From positions 33,337,420 through 33,401,419 of the forward strand of contig JANAVB010029819.1 of NCBI GenBank assembly GCA_029216955.1: 64,000 nucleotides of DNA. Direction: 5' to 3'. The notes below the pieces were generated by a model that was not told the DNA's origin, made no database searches, and saw only the letters and a list, made by a program, of their open reading frames with translations. Below, one piece after another: positions 1 to 12,767 of the stretch. The position numbers and the translations under genes were made by a program. Numbering within the stretch: the first letter of the stretch is position 1; each line of letters begins with the position of its first letter. The DNA comes from Iris pallida. Its lineage: Eukaryota > Streptophyta > Magnoliopsida > Asparagales > Iridaceae.

Positions 1-1767
1 GTAAAAGATATACCTAGGAAATGCCTGTCCAAAAGTCTAATTCTGGAACAGGGGCAAAATCGTAATTTCGGATCAAAACGATGTCCGTCGTTGGATCCGC
101 TTTGTACCGAAACGCGTGCCAAAGTCTATGATCTCTAAAGTCATCAAACTATATGTCTACGGATTCAATTTGAGGAGAGGAACTCAATGGTATGTCCAAT
201 TTTGGATTTCGATGAGCCGTGTACAAAATCGCCCGTTTGAGTGGGTCGCGGGCCCGCCAAAAAGGGGTTTCGATTCGACCTTCTCAGAATCGAACCAAAC
301 TTGGCACACAGGACCAGAATTTCGATTCGGATCTGTTGGCGAAAGTTCGTCTCAAATCAACGTCTTTATACGAAGTTAGGTCCAAGTTTGCAAATTGGCG
401 ATACGGGAGTACCTCGACGGATACGGACTGATTTCGTCGCGCACACACGACGAAACTGAGTTCCGTCAGTTCCCACACGTCGGCAACGTCCATACGCACC
501 TTTTGATGCATATAGCATGCGACCACATTGCCCGATTTGTCGAGGCACACGCCGTATCGGACAAAATTCTAAAATTTTAATGTTTTTAAAACAGTTTTTC
601 TCTAAAGTTCATCGATCCGTAACTTCCTGTACAATAAATAAAAACTGAATCTACCAGATGGTTTTCTATCTTGTATATGTTAACTAGGACTGTCTAAATT
701 TTTTTCTACAAATTCTTAATATCTGGGTCGAAATCTTCCTTCCAAAGTCAGGGGTTGGTGTGCTTTCTCGGGTTCGTTTTCGAGGAACTTTTCTCTACTT
801 TCCCAAAACTTTTATGGGACTTTCCATGCATTAGAAATTTTTCTAATTGCTAGGATTTAGAGATGGGTATGTTGTCTACGCAAAGAAGTTGATAGATCGA
901 CTTTTCGTCGAACAAAAGCAAAGATATTGAATTCGAAAATTGGTACCTGGGTTCTTAAAAAAATAGAGTGTCCCCTGTTTCCTTTCAGCTTGGCACGGTC
1001 GTCCGGCAATCCCGACGTTGGCGACGGCGAGCAGGCGGCCGACGGTGGGCACGGGGGTGCGGGGGAGGTCATGGAGTCGGAGTTCGGGTTGGGAACGAAG
1101 CTTCTCAGATGATTTCGCCAAGAACTCAATTTCCTGAACTTTTATAGGGTGCTCAAAATTCTGAATTTAAATCAGATTAAAAATCCGTATGATGCTAGGA
1201 TTAGGTCTAGGTTTAGGTTGAATAGATAGGGGAAATCTAGTTAGGATTTTGTTAAAAAAAATTCAAATCAAATGGTGAGATATGGAGAAGCTTTGGATTT
1301 AAAACTTCCTGTGATGTTTCCGCTGTGGCTCGGCCTATTCGTGCGGTTGTGAGTAATATTCACATGAACAGTACTCCACCTGCTTTTATATTTTTTTTCC
1401 TTTTCATAAACTCATTCATGACTCTATGCTGCCAACAGCTAAGCCTGGCCGCCCCTTGCTGGGGTGTGGGCCGGGCCCCACTCCTTTTTCTTTTTTTTAC
1501 ATAAACATTTACAAATTATATATATATATATATATATAAAGCTAGTAAAAAAATTCCCAAAAATTTACAAATAAATTCCTAAAAATCCTATATTTTATTA
1601 TATTCCTTATTTAATAGAAATACGAACATGCACACATATAATAATATATATACGCACATACATTAATTATACTAATAAACTAGTAACAGATAAATCCATA
1701 ACTAATGAAATGCATAACAAAAATTAATTAAATTATAAAAATCAAATATAATTTATGGGGGTTTACA
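1..1767 (-). mobile_element. LTR (partial) of the large non-autonomous family A
   Basis: The right part of an LTR lying in reverse orientation; its left end is outside the window. Bases 1-600 match 3565-4150 and 12930-13500, which lie inside the two LTRs of the element at 2728-16857. The fragment ends ...TTTACA at 1767, the complement of a TG start, directly before copia coding sequence, so it is an insertion in the copia element. GATCA at 1768-1772 is the expected target duplication, but its partner lies off the window. It has a TA tract at about 1518-1538 but no LINE in it, unlike its two relatives. Nothing in it codes. Confidence 0.75.
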
Positions 1768-2727
1768 GATCAGAAGGTCATTGTTAGCACCAATGCCCGA
1801 TTCTTAGAGGAAGACTATGTGATGAACCATAAACCCACAAGTTGAGTTATTCTAGAAGAACTGAGAGGTGAGACACCAAGTACTTCAGTACCAACAGTAC
1901 AAGAGGATGAACCACAAATAACTGCACAACGTATCACAAATGTTACACCACAACAGATAGTGCCTCATCGTAGTAGGAGGGTTGTGATACAACCTGATAG
2001 ATATATGTTTTTGGAAGAGTCGTCAGACTTCGTCCCTGAGGAACAAGATTATGATCCATGTACCTAACTCCAAGATACAGATGCAGAGTCTTGGCAAAAA
2101 GAAATGATATCTGAAATAGAATCTATGAATTCTAATCAGGTCTGGGAGCTTGTAGAAGCACCCGTTGGTGTAAAACCCATTGGATGCAAGTGGGTCTATA
2201 AGAGAAAAAGAGGATCAGACGGTAAGGTTGAAACCTTTAAAGCTCGGCTTGTAGCAAAAGGTTTTACTCAAAGAGAGGGTATCGATTATGAGGAAACCTT
2301 TTCTCCAGAAGCCATGCTTAAGTCTATCCGGATTCTTTTATCTATTGCAGCTCATCTCGATTATGAGATTTGGCAAATGGATGTCAAGACAGCTTTCCTT
2401 AATAGAAGTCTTGAGGAAGACATCTATATCAAGCAACCAGACGGGTTCATTGAAAAGGGCCAAGAGCATCTTGTTTGTAAGCTCAAGAAGTCCATTTATG
2501 GACTTAAGCAAGCTTCCAGATCTTGGAACATATCTTTTGATCAGGTGATAAAATCCTATAGATTTGATTAATGTTAGGATGAATCATGTGTATATGAAAA
2601 GTGTGACGGAAACGTGGTGGTGTTCCTAGTACTTTATGTGGATGACATCTTGCTCATTGGAAACAATGTGAAGGTGTTATCTGATGTAAGGGTATGGTTA
2701 TCCAAACAATTTGATATGAAGGACTTG
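1768..2727 (+). pseudogene. Ty1/copia pol, first half: end of integrase region and reverse transcriptase
   Basis: Copia polyprotein, which reverse-transcribes and integrates element RNA. Reading starts in the linker after integrase (KVIVSTNARFLEEDYV, a copia hallmark), then the RT start (WQKEMISEIESMNSNQVWEL, GCKWVYKRK, FKARLVAKGFTQ, WQMDVKTAFLN, YGLKQASRSW) and the catalytic LYVDDILLIGN. In-frame TAA and TAG interrupt it at about 2569-2577, and there are stops in the linker at about 1840 and 2065. The longest open piece is 2104-2571. The frame is cut after FDMKDL at 2727 and resumes with GEVGHILGIKV at 16862, so both halves are one gene split by the nested element. It is dead both by stops and by the insertion. 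Confidence 0.93.
2723..2727. repeat. Target-site duplication ACTTG, left copy
   Basis: ACTTG stands directly before the TGTCACGACC terminus of the nested element and again at 16858-16862 directly after its ...GAGCTACA terminus. Five bases is the usual duplication for plant LTR elements. Removing the insert and one copy restores the copia frame across MKDL/GE, which confirms both ends. Confidence 0.93.
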
Positions 2728-4845
2728 TGTCACGACCCGCACCCGCTTTTTCGGATATAAGACGTGTCCAAGCCAGCCTACACCGCAGAGTTGGCGGTAG
2801 AACGCTGTCAAGCCCGCGAGAAATAAATGCTCAAGAAATAACATTTGTTGCTCATTCATATTTCTATATTTATTACAACATTTACACCATTTATAATTAA
2901 AGAAAATTCCAGATTTTATTATTAATGAAATTGATACAACTGCTTTCTATTTCTTGGTTGACCTCAGCATACCCAAGTCTTTCCAATGCTAAGAATGATC
3001 GCGGCTAAACCTGAAAAATGTTGGTTTCCAGTCAGGAATGAAACAAGTACACAAACCAATGGTAATACGAAAAACACAATAGAATTAACAAGACATGGAA
3101 ATAGCATATGAGAGATAAAAAGTAGAAAGATACTGATGACATGGCACGGTGGAAAGGACAAGGAAAATAAATAAAAACAACTATCTATGTGGTGTGAAAT
3201 ATCCTTTTCGACATGTGAACGGCTAGGGGGTAAATCTGACATCCTGCACGTGTCGTGTACAGGTGCTATTATTCAAGAATAGACTCATGGGATAGTTCTG
3301 GGTAGTTCATATGTCTACTAAGATATTTTCCCTCCCGAGTACTCCGTGTGACGAGCGTGTCAACAAGCAGCAAGATATATGTATAAACATAAAATGAAAA
3401 GACTACTATGAATCGAAAGCAAACAGAAAGTGTACTTGCCTGAGGTCCTTAGCTGGAGAAACCGATAGTACAACCACATCAGATGAATCACTAAAGTCAA
3501 CACATGCAAAGAGTCTCCAGTTGCTGAAATAAATATTACTAATATTCTCAGAATAGTCAAATTAGCTAGTATTGTCTGTCCTTAAGCCCAATTCTGGACA
3601 CAGGGGCAAAACAGTAATTTTGGGTCAAAACGGTGTCCGCCATTGGACCCGCTTTGTACCAAAAAGTATGCCAGAGTCAACGGTCTCTAAAGTCGTCAAA
3701 CTATATGTCAACAGGTTCAATTTTCCGATATGAACCCAACCGTATGTCAAGAGTTGGATTCCGGCGGGCCGTGCACAAAATTGCCCGTTGAGTCGGACCG
3801 TGGAACCCGCAAAACGGCGTTCCGATTCAACTGTCTCAGAATTAGACCAAACTTGGCCTACAGGACCAGAAAAATGATACGGTCCTATTGGCGCAAGTTT
3901 CGTCTCGATCTGACGAGCGTGCACAAAGTAATTGGAGAATTTGTACAGAGACCGATACGGTGAATTTCGACGGATACGCAACAAATTCGTCGCGCACACG
4001 CGACCAATTTGAATTCTGTCAAAGCCCATACGTCCACGAAGCCGTTATGCACCTTTCGATGCTTTCGGTTCGCGAACACGTCGCCCGGATTGGCGGGACG
4101 CACGTTGGATCGGAAGAATTTTATTATTTTTAAAACAGGTTTTTCATGAACTTCGGGATCCGATTTCTCGGCGCTTATTCGATGAAATCGACTTCTGCAA
4201 ATTGGGTTGTGGAGTCCTACATGTTGTCTAAAAGTGTGTTCAAGTAGAATTTCTAAAATGACATTAGATCGATCGAAATCGATCGGCAAACATGGATGAT
4301 TGGACTGTTATACGCCCTGTTTTTGAACAGGTTTTTACCGAACTTTGGTTCAATTTTTCGGACAATCCAGCACATGAAAATTAAATCTATTTGAAGAGGT
4401 TCTAAGAGTTATAGGTTGTGTTCATACCCAAAGTCGTAGATCGACAAACGATCCATTAGGAGATGAGAAATCTTCTCACAAAGTGGGGTCGGCCGCATGC
4501 CGCTGCTGCTGTCGCATCCCGGTCCAATCGCCTTGTGCGCGGTTCTACGGCAGCTTGGCCGGCCGTCGGTGGCCCGCAGCGGCGCACGGAGGCCATGGAG
4601 TGTTCGCCCAGGAGTGTGGTGGGTCGTGAGGCCTTAGGTTTAGGGTTTTGTTAAGGTTTTCTCTCCCGAGCATATATATGCTCGGTTATAACAGAGCAGG
4701 GGTGCCGCTCGGGTTGGCTTCAGTAAAAATGGGCTCAGTCTGGTGCTTTAGTGTCGGGCTTGGGGGATTAGAGTAGGGGTGGGCCAGGCTGAGCCGTGGG
4801 TTTGATTGCTGTGTTTCAGTTTTTAGTTTTTCTTTTTTTTAATCC

Positions 4846-4848
<3 letters not shown>

Positions 4849-4898
<50 letters not shown>

Positions 4899-5196
4899 CC
4901 AAAAATGATTTTATTAAAAACCAACGGGAGCTCATGAAGAGCAATACAAGAGCAGTGCTGGAACACACAAAATAAGCCCTGAGAGACAAGGAAATAAAAG
5001 CAACACTAGGAAATACTAAAAAAGGGTTAAACGGATTTGGGAGGGATCCAAATCCGAAAGTTCCTCGTTTGGAATGAGTCAAACCCAATTGACCAAACGA
5101 CGGTAGACCGCAGCACGTGAGGGGGAATCACGCCACATGCGGGGGGGGGGGGTTGTGGGTTCACAGACCCTGCTGATATATTTTTTTTTTGATATA

Positions 5197-5254
<58 letters not shown>
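4849..5254. repeat. TA microsatellite interrupted by a LINE fragment
   Basis: TA repeats fill about 4849-4894 and 5191-5254, on either side of a LINE 3' fragment. The same microsatellite in the partner LTR is about 14210-14265 and 16386-16517, where it is split by another LINE. Frames of alternating Ile-Tyr across it are artefacts. Confidence 0.85.
4896..5190 (-). mobile_element. LINE 3'-end fragment, strongly 5'-truncated
   Basis: On the - strand it ends with a GTATTGCTCTT...AGCTC stretch followed by a TTTTAATAAAA-like tail. The same type of end occurs at 18701-18760, and such ends are common in plant L1-type LINEs. Only about 295 bases remain, with no coding part. The tail abuts the left TA tract. 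A run of T at 5181-5190 marks the other edge. Confidence 0.6.
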
Positions 5255-5255
<1 letters not shown>

Positions 5256-5583
5256 TTGCATATATGTATTTCCTTTATATACTTCTTCATATACAGAGAT
5301 TAATAATCCCCAAAAATCATCCGAGCAGTATTTATATACATCAATAAATTCTAAGTAATCTTCAATATATCTCTTTCTAGAGTAGAGCCTATATAAATAT
5401 GAATGTATCTATTATACATTTGTTTGACAAATACAACCAATAATATTAATAATATATAATAATAACCTCAATAACAAAATAATAATAACGAATTTTAAAT
5501 AAACCAATATTGGGGTATATACCATTTAAATCAATTAAAATAATAAATAAAATATTTCAAAATTTTTGAGAAGGGGAGCTACA

Positions 5584-5625
5584 AATCTACCTACCTTAAA
5601 AAATAATTTTGTCCTCGAAATTCTA
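5584..5625 (-). other. Polypurine tract region of the family A element
   Basis: The - strand reads a GAGGACAAAATTAT stretch and then AAGGTAGGTAGATT, directly before the LTR start. This matches the GAGGACGAAATTT...AAGGGGGGTAG signature in Tekay-type elements and the equivalent at 53708-53745 in this window. It primes plus-strand DNA synthesis and fixes the element's orientation. Confidence 0.8.
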
Positions 5626-6195
5626 ACTCATAAACATGCCTAAAATTCAAAATAAAAAAAAGAATAAATCCACTATTACCACAATCTTTCAAATTTAATT
5701 TCTCAAAAATATTTATACCTCTTTCTAGCCATTTCGTAATTCCGAATACTGGAGGACTTCTACCCACCTTTGGTCACACTACTCCATCAAATCTTTTGTC
5801 GCTAAAACTTTATGATCTTCCAGCTAATTGCTAAAATTTCTACTAATAGATATCTACTGTACATGGCATCTATAATCCTCTCCTATCTATTAAGCAACAC
5901 AAAATTTACCAAGCAACAAACTTACACAAGTAGGAAATGTTGATAAACTCTAATAAGCATGACCATTCGTCGCTCCAAAATATGAAGGACGTGAAGATAA
6001 GGAAGAATAATCGAGAGCAAATATGAAGTTTCAAGAGCAGTAGAGAGTTTCCAATGATGCAGGTAGAAAGAAAGTTTACGAACCATTGAATTATTTGTTA
6101 GATGAGCTACTCTAGTCCAGTCACCTGCTAAATCGAAGATACTTGTTTCTTAGAGGGGCTTACAATCCGTACAATACAGAAATTCTGTTCTCGAA
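5626..6195. other. Non-coding interior of the family A element, first part
   Basis: AT-rich sequence without a supported reading frame, between the polypurine tract and the solo LTR. I find no protein motif on either strand. Confidence 0.6.
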
Positions 6196-6200
6196 GTTCT

Positions 6201-8919
6201 TGTAACACCCATATTCTGAATACGTATTTTGTCAAGCTTGTATGTATTTCAGACCTGTATTTATTTTCTCAAATTTTGGCATGTACTTGTAATTGGCTTG
6301 ACTTGCAGATTTTGGTTCTCGTAATTGGGTTTTACCTGGCTTGGTTTATTTTGTGGAGGAGAATTGGTTTAATTTGGTTTGGTTTGGTTTAGCATGCATT
6401 GGAACACCTTAGCCTATGTTCAACCCTCATTCCAACACAACCCACCCTCTTTATTATCCCCACCTAACACTCTCTCTCTTTATTACTTCCTTCCATTAAT
6501 TTCTTCTTCTTCTTCCTTCCTCTACACAACTCACCAACACCCATAGGCAAGTGCACCTTGCCACCACATGAGAACCATATTTTATTTTTCCATTAGCTAG
6601 ATTAGGCCATGGAGATCAACATTAGAACTTGACATTTTGTGATTTGGAGTCTCCATTGTTCTAGATCTAGGTTTTAACTATTTTCGGATTTACATGGTTT
6701 TGATCTATTTTGGTTGGATTTTTGTGGGTTTTGATGCTTCCATGTGGAAGAGAATTCAATTTTACTCAAGTTAGACCCTTGGAAATCTAGATTTGGCTTT
6801 GATTTGGCAAAGATATAAAAATTTGAATTCTTGGTGTTCTTCTCGGCCTGGAGTAGCAGACTGCAGCCTGCGCTCTTTAGCGCAGTGCTGGACTGCGCAT
6901 CCTCCTCTCGGCCTGCGCTCTTTAGCGCAGTGCCGACCGCGCTGCTTGTCCCTTGGCGAACTGCGCTCAGCCCCATGCGTAGTTCACCCCAGTGCGCAGG
7001 GACTCTTGAGCAATCTAACCCTGCGTACTCCACCCCTGCGCAGTTCACCCCTGCGCAGTTGGCTCTCCGCGCAATCTAACCCTGCGTACTTCACCCCTGC
7101 GCAGTTCAACCCTGCGCCATCTATCTCCTGCGCCAACCATTCCTGTGCCATCTACCCCTGCGCAATCTGACCCCTACTCCAACCAGCTCAGCGCAAGCCG
7201 ACTTCTGCGCAGCTCACTCCTGCGTAGTTTACCCCTGGCGCACTTAACTCCTGCGCAACCCGACCCCAGGGACCCTTGCGCAATCTGTCCAATCATGGAG
7301 ATTTGGTTTTATTTTTTTCCTTAAGCTTGGCTCTTCTATAGTCCTGTATATTGATATTTTATTAGATATTTTGCGCCCATTTTATATCCTTACGTCTTTT
7401 GTCATGAACTTGATTTTACTTAATATGTTTGGAATGACTATTGTACATGGCATGGTATGACAAGGAACTAGCATAACACGACAGTGACCCGTAGTGGTGC
7501 ACTCCTGACATGACCAACCTGACATGATAGTGGCCCGTCGTGGCGCACTCCTGACAAGTACCCTGACATGATTTATCTTGATGATGTTGCGACATCTAAC
7601 TTGACTCGTATAATCAACTTGACACCGTGGGTGTTCCTGCTTGCTTGCTTGTGCAATCCACTTGTCTTGTCTTGCATCATGTCTAGGACGTGACTCCCTG
7701 GTTTCCACGGTCAGGGATTTATACTGAATATGGATTAGGCTAATGACTAGATCAAACTATAGTTCATGGAGAATTTCCAGTCACAGGCAATCTCGTTATC
7801 TGGGCGCTCTTAATTGGACTTGTAGCTTGCCGACAAGTAGAGCACATTTCCAGCACACTGTCATGTGTTGCACCCTCTAAGTCACCTAAGGGTATATCGT
7901 ATCCCGGGCGATGTACCCAACCATACTCTCAACCCACGGAAGGATAACTGGATGGTCTGCAGGGCTTAGGACTGGGAAATTCTCACTTACATCTTGTTAG
8001 TAATTAGGCTTGTGATAACCCTAGTTAGTTAAAGTAGTAAGCCGTAGTATTTTGCTTGGCCTCTTGTGAATGGATGATGTCTAGCCCTGTCTAAGTCTTG
8101 TCTAATTTCTGTACCCTGGTACTCCTGAGCATGATTATTTTACTTGTTGTAACAATAAATGGATAGGGACAAGTGCTATTCAGGCGAAGGGTTACAACCC
8201 CGATCCACATTTGGTTTACGGGTTGTAATCTGGCTCCCGGAGTAGTCTCGTGCCCCTAGTCGTTTATTGTCCGGCTGTACTTTTATTACTTGCACTTTTC
8301 TTCCAATTTCTTATGTTCTGATATGCTGGTTTTGTTCTTATTTCGTGGCCTCCTTTGTGGCACTTGCTCTTTCTGGGGTTTGATCCAGCTGGTTTTGTGT
8401 GGCCAGATTTCGAAGCAGCACCCGAGGATCTACCGAACCTCCAGCCCGATGGTGGCGACTAGAAGGAACCCGGGCTACGAGTGGGTTTTCCATTTTGTTC
8501 CGCTCACTCTATTGTAAAATTATTCTTTTGAGGCATTTAGCCGACGAGCACCTGTTAGCTCGATGCACATTTACTTACTGTCTGCCTACGGGCTGTAAAC
8601 ATGATTAACAAATCCTAGGGTTGATCATGTATGACTTAACTCTTGCTAGTCCTGGCATTTTTGTACGACTAGCTTTATGATCAGCTGATATGTAATAGTT
8701 GGGATGCCTTTTATTGTATATTTGATGGTCAAACATCTTGTGATTATATTACTTGCTTGAGATTGAGACAATAGGCTTGACCATAAGAGACCGTTGGCTT
8801 GTAGTAAACCCACATATCTAGACAGCCGTGACCGTATAGTTGAGATATATACTATTTCAATATACGTAGCTGGCTATGTACGCCCCCGATCTCCAGTATT
8901 CTGGTTCTGGGGCGTGACA
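6201..8919 (+). mobile_element. Solo LTR, Tekay type, with TSD GTTCT
   Basis: It starts TGTAACACCC and ends TCTGGGGCGTGACA, the usual termini of Tekay-type LTRs. GTTCT at 6196-6200 and 8920-8924 flanks it directly, and no interior remains, so the element was lost by recombination between its LTRs. The layout matches the LTR at 42198-45000: a pyrimidine-rich leader (CTCTCTCTT at about 6470), AGGCAAGTGCACCTTG at 6543, GGTTTTGATCTAT at about 6696, then an array of short repeats. The host is the interior of the family A element, so it arrived later than that element. Confidence 0.93.
6841..7285 (+). repeat. Short-period TGCGCA array in the solo LTR
   Basis: Degenerate units of about 16-17 bp, typified by CCTGCGCAGTTCACCC, repeat for about 440 bases. 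Two perfect hairpins, CTGCGCT-CTTT-AGCGCAG, stand at 6868-6885 and 6913-6930. Overlapping frames on both strands (6674-7048, 6793-7170) come from the repeat and are not genes. Confidence 0.85.
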
Positions 8920-8924
8920 GTTCT

Positions 8925-11900
8925 AAACAACATTCCAAAATATGACTGAATTTGAGAAATCAAGATTGTGATCTTTTTCGTGGTTATTTAAACACACGAG
9001 CAAAGAATATGAATGCAATACAAGATCGTATCGCGACTTCCAGGTAGGTGGAATAAGGGTTACGAATGGCTTCACATTCTAAGAGGTGGCGACTACATAA
9101 TAGGTACATGGACCTATTTCAAATAGTTCGGTTTTATAGTCCAAAAATAGTGGTATGCATGAATGGGTTTTACTGGGTCTTAATAGGTTCCCTAATTGGA
9201 CATCACTCGTTGGTTGGATGAACCTTGGATTTCAATCTATATTGACTGAACAAGATCCCAAGATAAAACTAGGTCTACTAGGTTAGGGTAACCTAGAATA
9301 GGTGTCTACCCAAGGGGTTGAGCTAGTTGCTAGTCGGGTTGGTTAACTAGGTCCATAAGCCTGAAATGCGTCTTCAGTGACTTTTGTGTTCAAGTAGCAC
9401 ATGACGCCTCAATTGGGTGGCACACAAGTGGCATGTGCGTAGTGGGCTTCAAGTCGACCAAAACCATATATTGGGTCGGATGAATTGAGTCGAGGTTGTG
9501 TCTCTAATTGTAGTCGGGAAAGTATACCGGTAGTATGGTAAGGGTTATAGCTAGTCCTTTTTACCTGAAAGTCGTACCATAAATATAGAGTACAAGGGGA
9601 CGGGTTTGAGTGGGACATGATATACCTAGATGAAGGTGGACTCGTCTAGATCTTGCATATGAAATTTGTTGGAAGGTAATCGCTGGTCTCGTGCTCCGAA
9701 TTTTAATGGCACGATCGGGGACACCAAATGATCTAGGTGGAAAGTGGGAGTCCATGGGCACTAATCATCATCCTAATGAAAATTATCCTTATCAATCGGT
9801 AATCCTCATATATCCTAAAACTCTCGGAGGCCTACAGTCTATCCACCTTAGAAACTAAGACATGGTTTTAGGAATAATGCGGTTAGAAGGACTCCAAAGT
9901 CCGGATATTGTATCTCGACTCTTGTTAATAAAGAATAAGGTACGACGTATCGGGATACGGTAGATATAAGTCAAGTCAAGGGTCGTTCCTCAATAAACGA
10001 AAAACGAGTGCGTGTGCAATGACACATGGTCGATAAAATAGAATGACCTACTCGTCAACAGTATACATGAGTTATCAACGGGGTAACCAACTCTAAGGTA
10101 CATCATACGAAAAGATTTCTATCAACTGAGTCGTGAATTTCTATTGGGGTCAAACCTGCCAGACTATTGTCACAAGGGTTCTAGTTGAAGCAAGCTTCGA
10201 ACAAATGATTAGAGGCTCACAACATTTGGTCTCTGGAGATTAGGTAGTCTCCTAGGTTGGCATTTGGTCAAGGAGAAAGATCATAATCATTCTCGGACTC
10301 CAATGACCAGAAGATCATGATAGTAGGTTTAGGGTCGCAGAGAGGACGGGTAACTTAAGGCAAAGTTCTAGTCACCTGGCTGGCCGATGGTAGTTATACC
10401 AATTATAAGCTTTCGTCTTTCCAAATCAGTGAAAGACAAAACAATCGGGTTCAAGGAAGATGTCACTGAACACAATTACGTGATTAAAAGGCGAATGTAT
10501 AATTCAAGAGGAATTGTCAAAGCAGTCGCGGATGAGATCCTGGAGACATCTACATCTTAATCCACGTAGGATAATTAGATGAAGAGCGAACCAAATGCAT
10601 CATGGTTGATCAGACCGTAATACAATGATTCTGATTTGACAATATGTTAGCGGGCGTCCCCAATAAACATATGTCTCGAATCAAGCTCGATAAAAGAGCA
10701 AGCTTGCAAAAACTAGGCTGTAATAGCAGCATTGGTCAAGATAGTCAAATATAAGTAGGCGAGAATTTTGGAAAGGGGACACAAGTAGTTCGAGTTTTAA
10801 GAGAATCAAGACCTTCCTGGTGTTCTTACTTATACAGTCTTCCTACTATCCATAAGGCCTTGGTCGATTATGGGTTATGAACTTCTAAATTCTATATTCT
10901 AGGTAAACCTATTAATGTTGGTCAATTATCTTGTTAATAGATCGCTAGGACCACGGGATGCTAGGGTGGGGGACATGCTACTCAACTTACAGGACTTACC
11001 TTAGTATTGGTTTTGGATCTTAGGGTCACACCGGGCATCTCTCTATTCTCTATAGTATCCTAAACTTGTAATCATGTCTGAAGTCATTTCACCGAGAATT
11101 ATGCCTCGCCTATATACTCTGGCTGTGACAAACACTTGGTTCCGTGATTCAGGTGTGATAAGCTATCAGGTACTCTACTCTATATTGTCACAAGGGTATC
11201 TAAGATCTAAAGAGGTCAACGAGAACATAGTTTTAGCAATGTTCCATAGACAATGATTCTTCGGAATGATTTCAATTCTATGGGTTGTGCCTCGCCAGTG
11301 CGCTGCTGGCTGCAGTGAACCCATACCATCCATTCTCAAACAATTGGCGACAGTGCGCTGTTGTCTAGTCATCGCGGTCATTTAATTACTCTAACTATAT
11401 TCCTAAGGACTTCAAGGAGCTGGTAGAGTTTCAAGCTAGTTGATTATGATAGAGCGTAAATATCTACCTATGAGTCTCAATCCTTAAAGTAAAAAGGTTG
11501 ACCGGGGAGAAAATAAATGAAGACAGGAAAAATGAGAACATCCTAACATTTATCTCATATATATTTCAAATGGTTGAGGGAAAAACTTTGAATCAAACTA
11601 CCTCGAGATTCGTATATGAATAGCAGAATCAAAAATTATAAACCTGTTCCTTACAGCAAAATAGAATTTAAAATAGGTAATTCTAACTCATGATGTGATG
11701 TTTATATCTAATAGAGCAAAAGAAAATTAAACAGTTTATCAAAATTAACTCCTTAATTCTAGACAAGTCTAACATACCAAGCGAATAGTATATCCATATT
11801 GGATCACATTGTCATATCAAAAGTAATAGTGTACCTATAGGGATCTAGCAAGCTATCTAAATTGCATGGCCTAACTAATAACCTTAACTACCCAACGGTC

Positions 11901-12039
11901 AATTTGAACAAGGGACTCCTAGTCCTAGTTATTCTCCTAATTTATTTTAATCCTAATTGTGAATGAGCATTTCCTGGGCGCAGGCTCGCAATAGTACGAC
12001 TAACGTACCATCACGAGTTCATAATCTTTTACGAAAACT
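8925..12039. other. Non-coding interior of the family A element, main part
   Basis: About 3.1 kb with stops in every frame. The few frames of 60-69 codons (9409-9761, 11074-11381) have no recognisable motif. Two short similar segments (AGTGCGCTG near 11296 and 11352) are the only local repetition I noticed. It looks like the carried, non-coding interior of a LARD rather than a decayed polyprotein, although an old and unrecognisable one cannot be excluded. Confidence 0.55.
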
Positions 12040-12065
12040 GACCTGCATGGGCCACCGCAAAAACT
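12040..12065 (-). other. Conserved primer-site-like segment of family A
   Basis: Read on the - strand, directly after the LTR end: a short spacer and then GGTGGCCCATGCAGGTC. The same segment follows the LTR ends at 45001, 55025 and 60968, in elements with different LTRs. Its place is that of the tRNA primer-binding site. I do not recognise the matching tRNA; it is not the usual initiator-Met TGGTATCAGAGC. Confidence 0.6.
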
Positions 12066-12555
12066 TGTCACGACCCGCACCCGCTTTTTCGGATACGAGA
12101 CGTGTCCAAGCCAGCCTACACCGCAGAGTCGGCGGTAGAACGCTGTCAAGCCTGCAAGAAATAAATGCTCAAGAAATAACATTTGCTGCTCATTCACATT
12201 TCTACATTTATTACAACATTTACACCATTTATAATTAAAGAAAATACCAGATTTTATAATTAATGAAATTGATACAACTGCTTTCTATTTCTAGGTTGAC
12301 CTCAGCATACCCAAGCCTTCCCAATGCTAAGAATGATCGCGGCTAAACCTGAAAAATGTTGGTTTCCAGTCAGGAATGGAACAAGTACACAAACCGACGG
12401 CAATACGAAAAACACAATAGAATTAACAAGACATGAAAATAGCATATGAGAGATGAAAAGTAGAAAGATACTGATGACATGGCACGGTGGAAAGGACAAG
12501 GAAAATAAATAAAAACAACTATCTATGTAGTGTGAAATATCTTTTTTGACATGTG

Positions 12556-12767
12556 AACGGGTAGGGGTTAAATCCGGCATCCTGTACGTGTCATGTACAT
12601 GTGCTATTATTCAAGAATAGACTCATGGGATAGTTCTGGGTAGTTCACATGTCTACTAAGATATTTCTCCTCCCGACTACTCCGTGTGACGAGCGTGTTA
12701 ACGGATAGGGGGTAAATCCGACATCCTGCACGTGTCGTGTACATGTGCTATTATTCAAGAATAGACT
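12556..12767. repeat. 68-bp direct repeat inside the second family A LTR
   Basis: Segments 12556-12623 and 12700-12767 are near-identical (each begins AACGG and ends AGAATAGACT). The first LTR has only one copy, at about 3221-3286. In this LTR the second copy replaces roughly 60 bases found at 3360-3405, so it is a local rearrangement after insertion. Confidence 0.8.

Larger units (their letters stand above)
2728..5583 (-). repeat. LTR of family A, copy next to the polypurine tract
   Basis: It aligns from end to end with 12066-16857 apart from separate insertions. It starts TGTCACGACCCGC and ends GGGGAGCTACA on the + strand. Its middle holds a GC-rich stretch (4480-4640) and a TA microsatellite carrying a LINE fragment. 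The 134-codon frames within it (3625-4029, 3885-4289) overlap each other and recur only because the LTR recurs. Confidence 0.9.

Noticed and set aside
3625..4289. Paired 134-codon frames also found at 12987-13391
   Set aside because: They lie within LTRs, overlap each other in different frames, and lack motifs.
5027..5358. Ile-Tyr repeat proteins across TA tracts (also 15818-16564)
   Set aside because: Translation of TA microsatellites.
6841..7285. Short repeats resembling a CRISPR array
   Set aside because: Units are contiguous and degenerate without unique spacers, in a plant retrotransposon LTR, with no cas genes.
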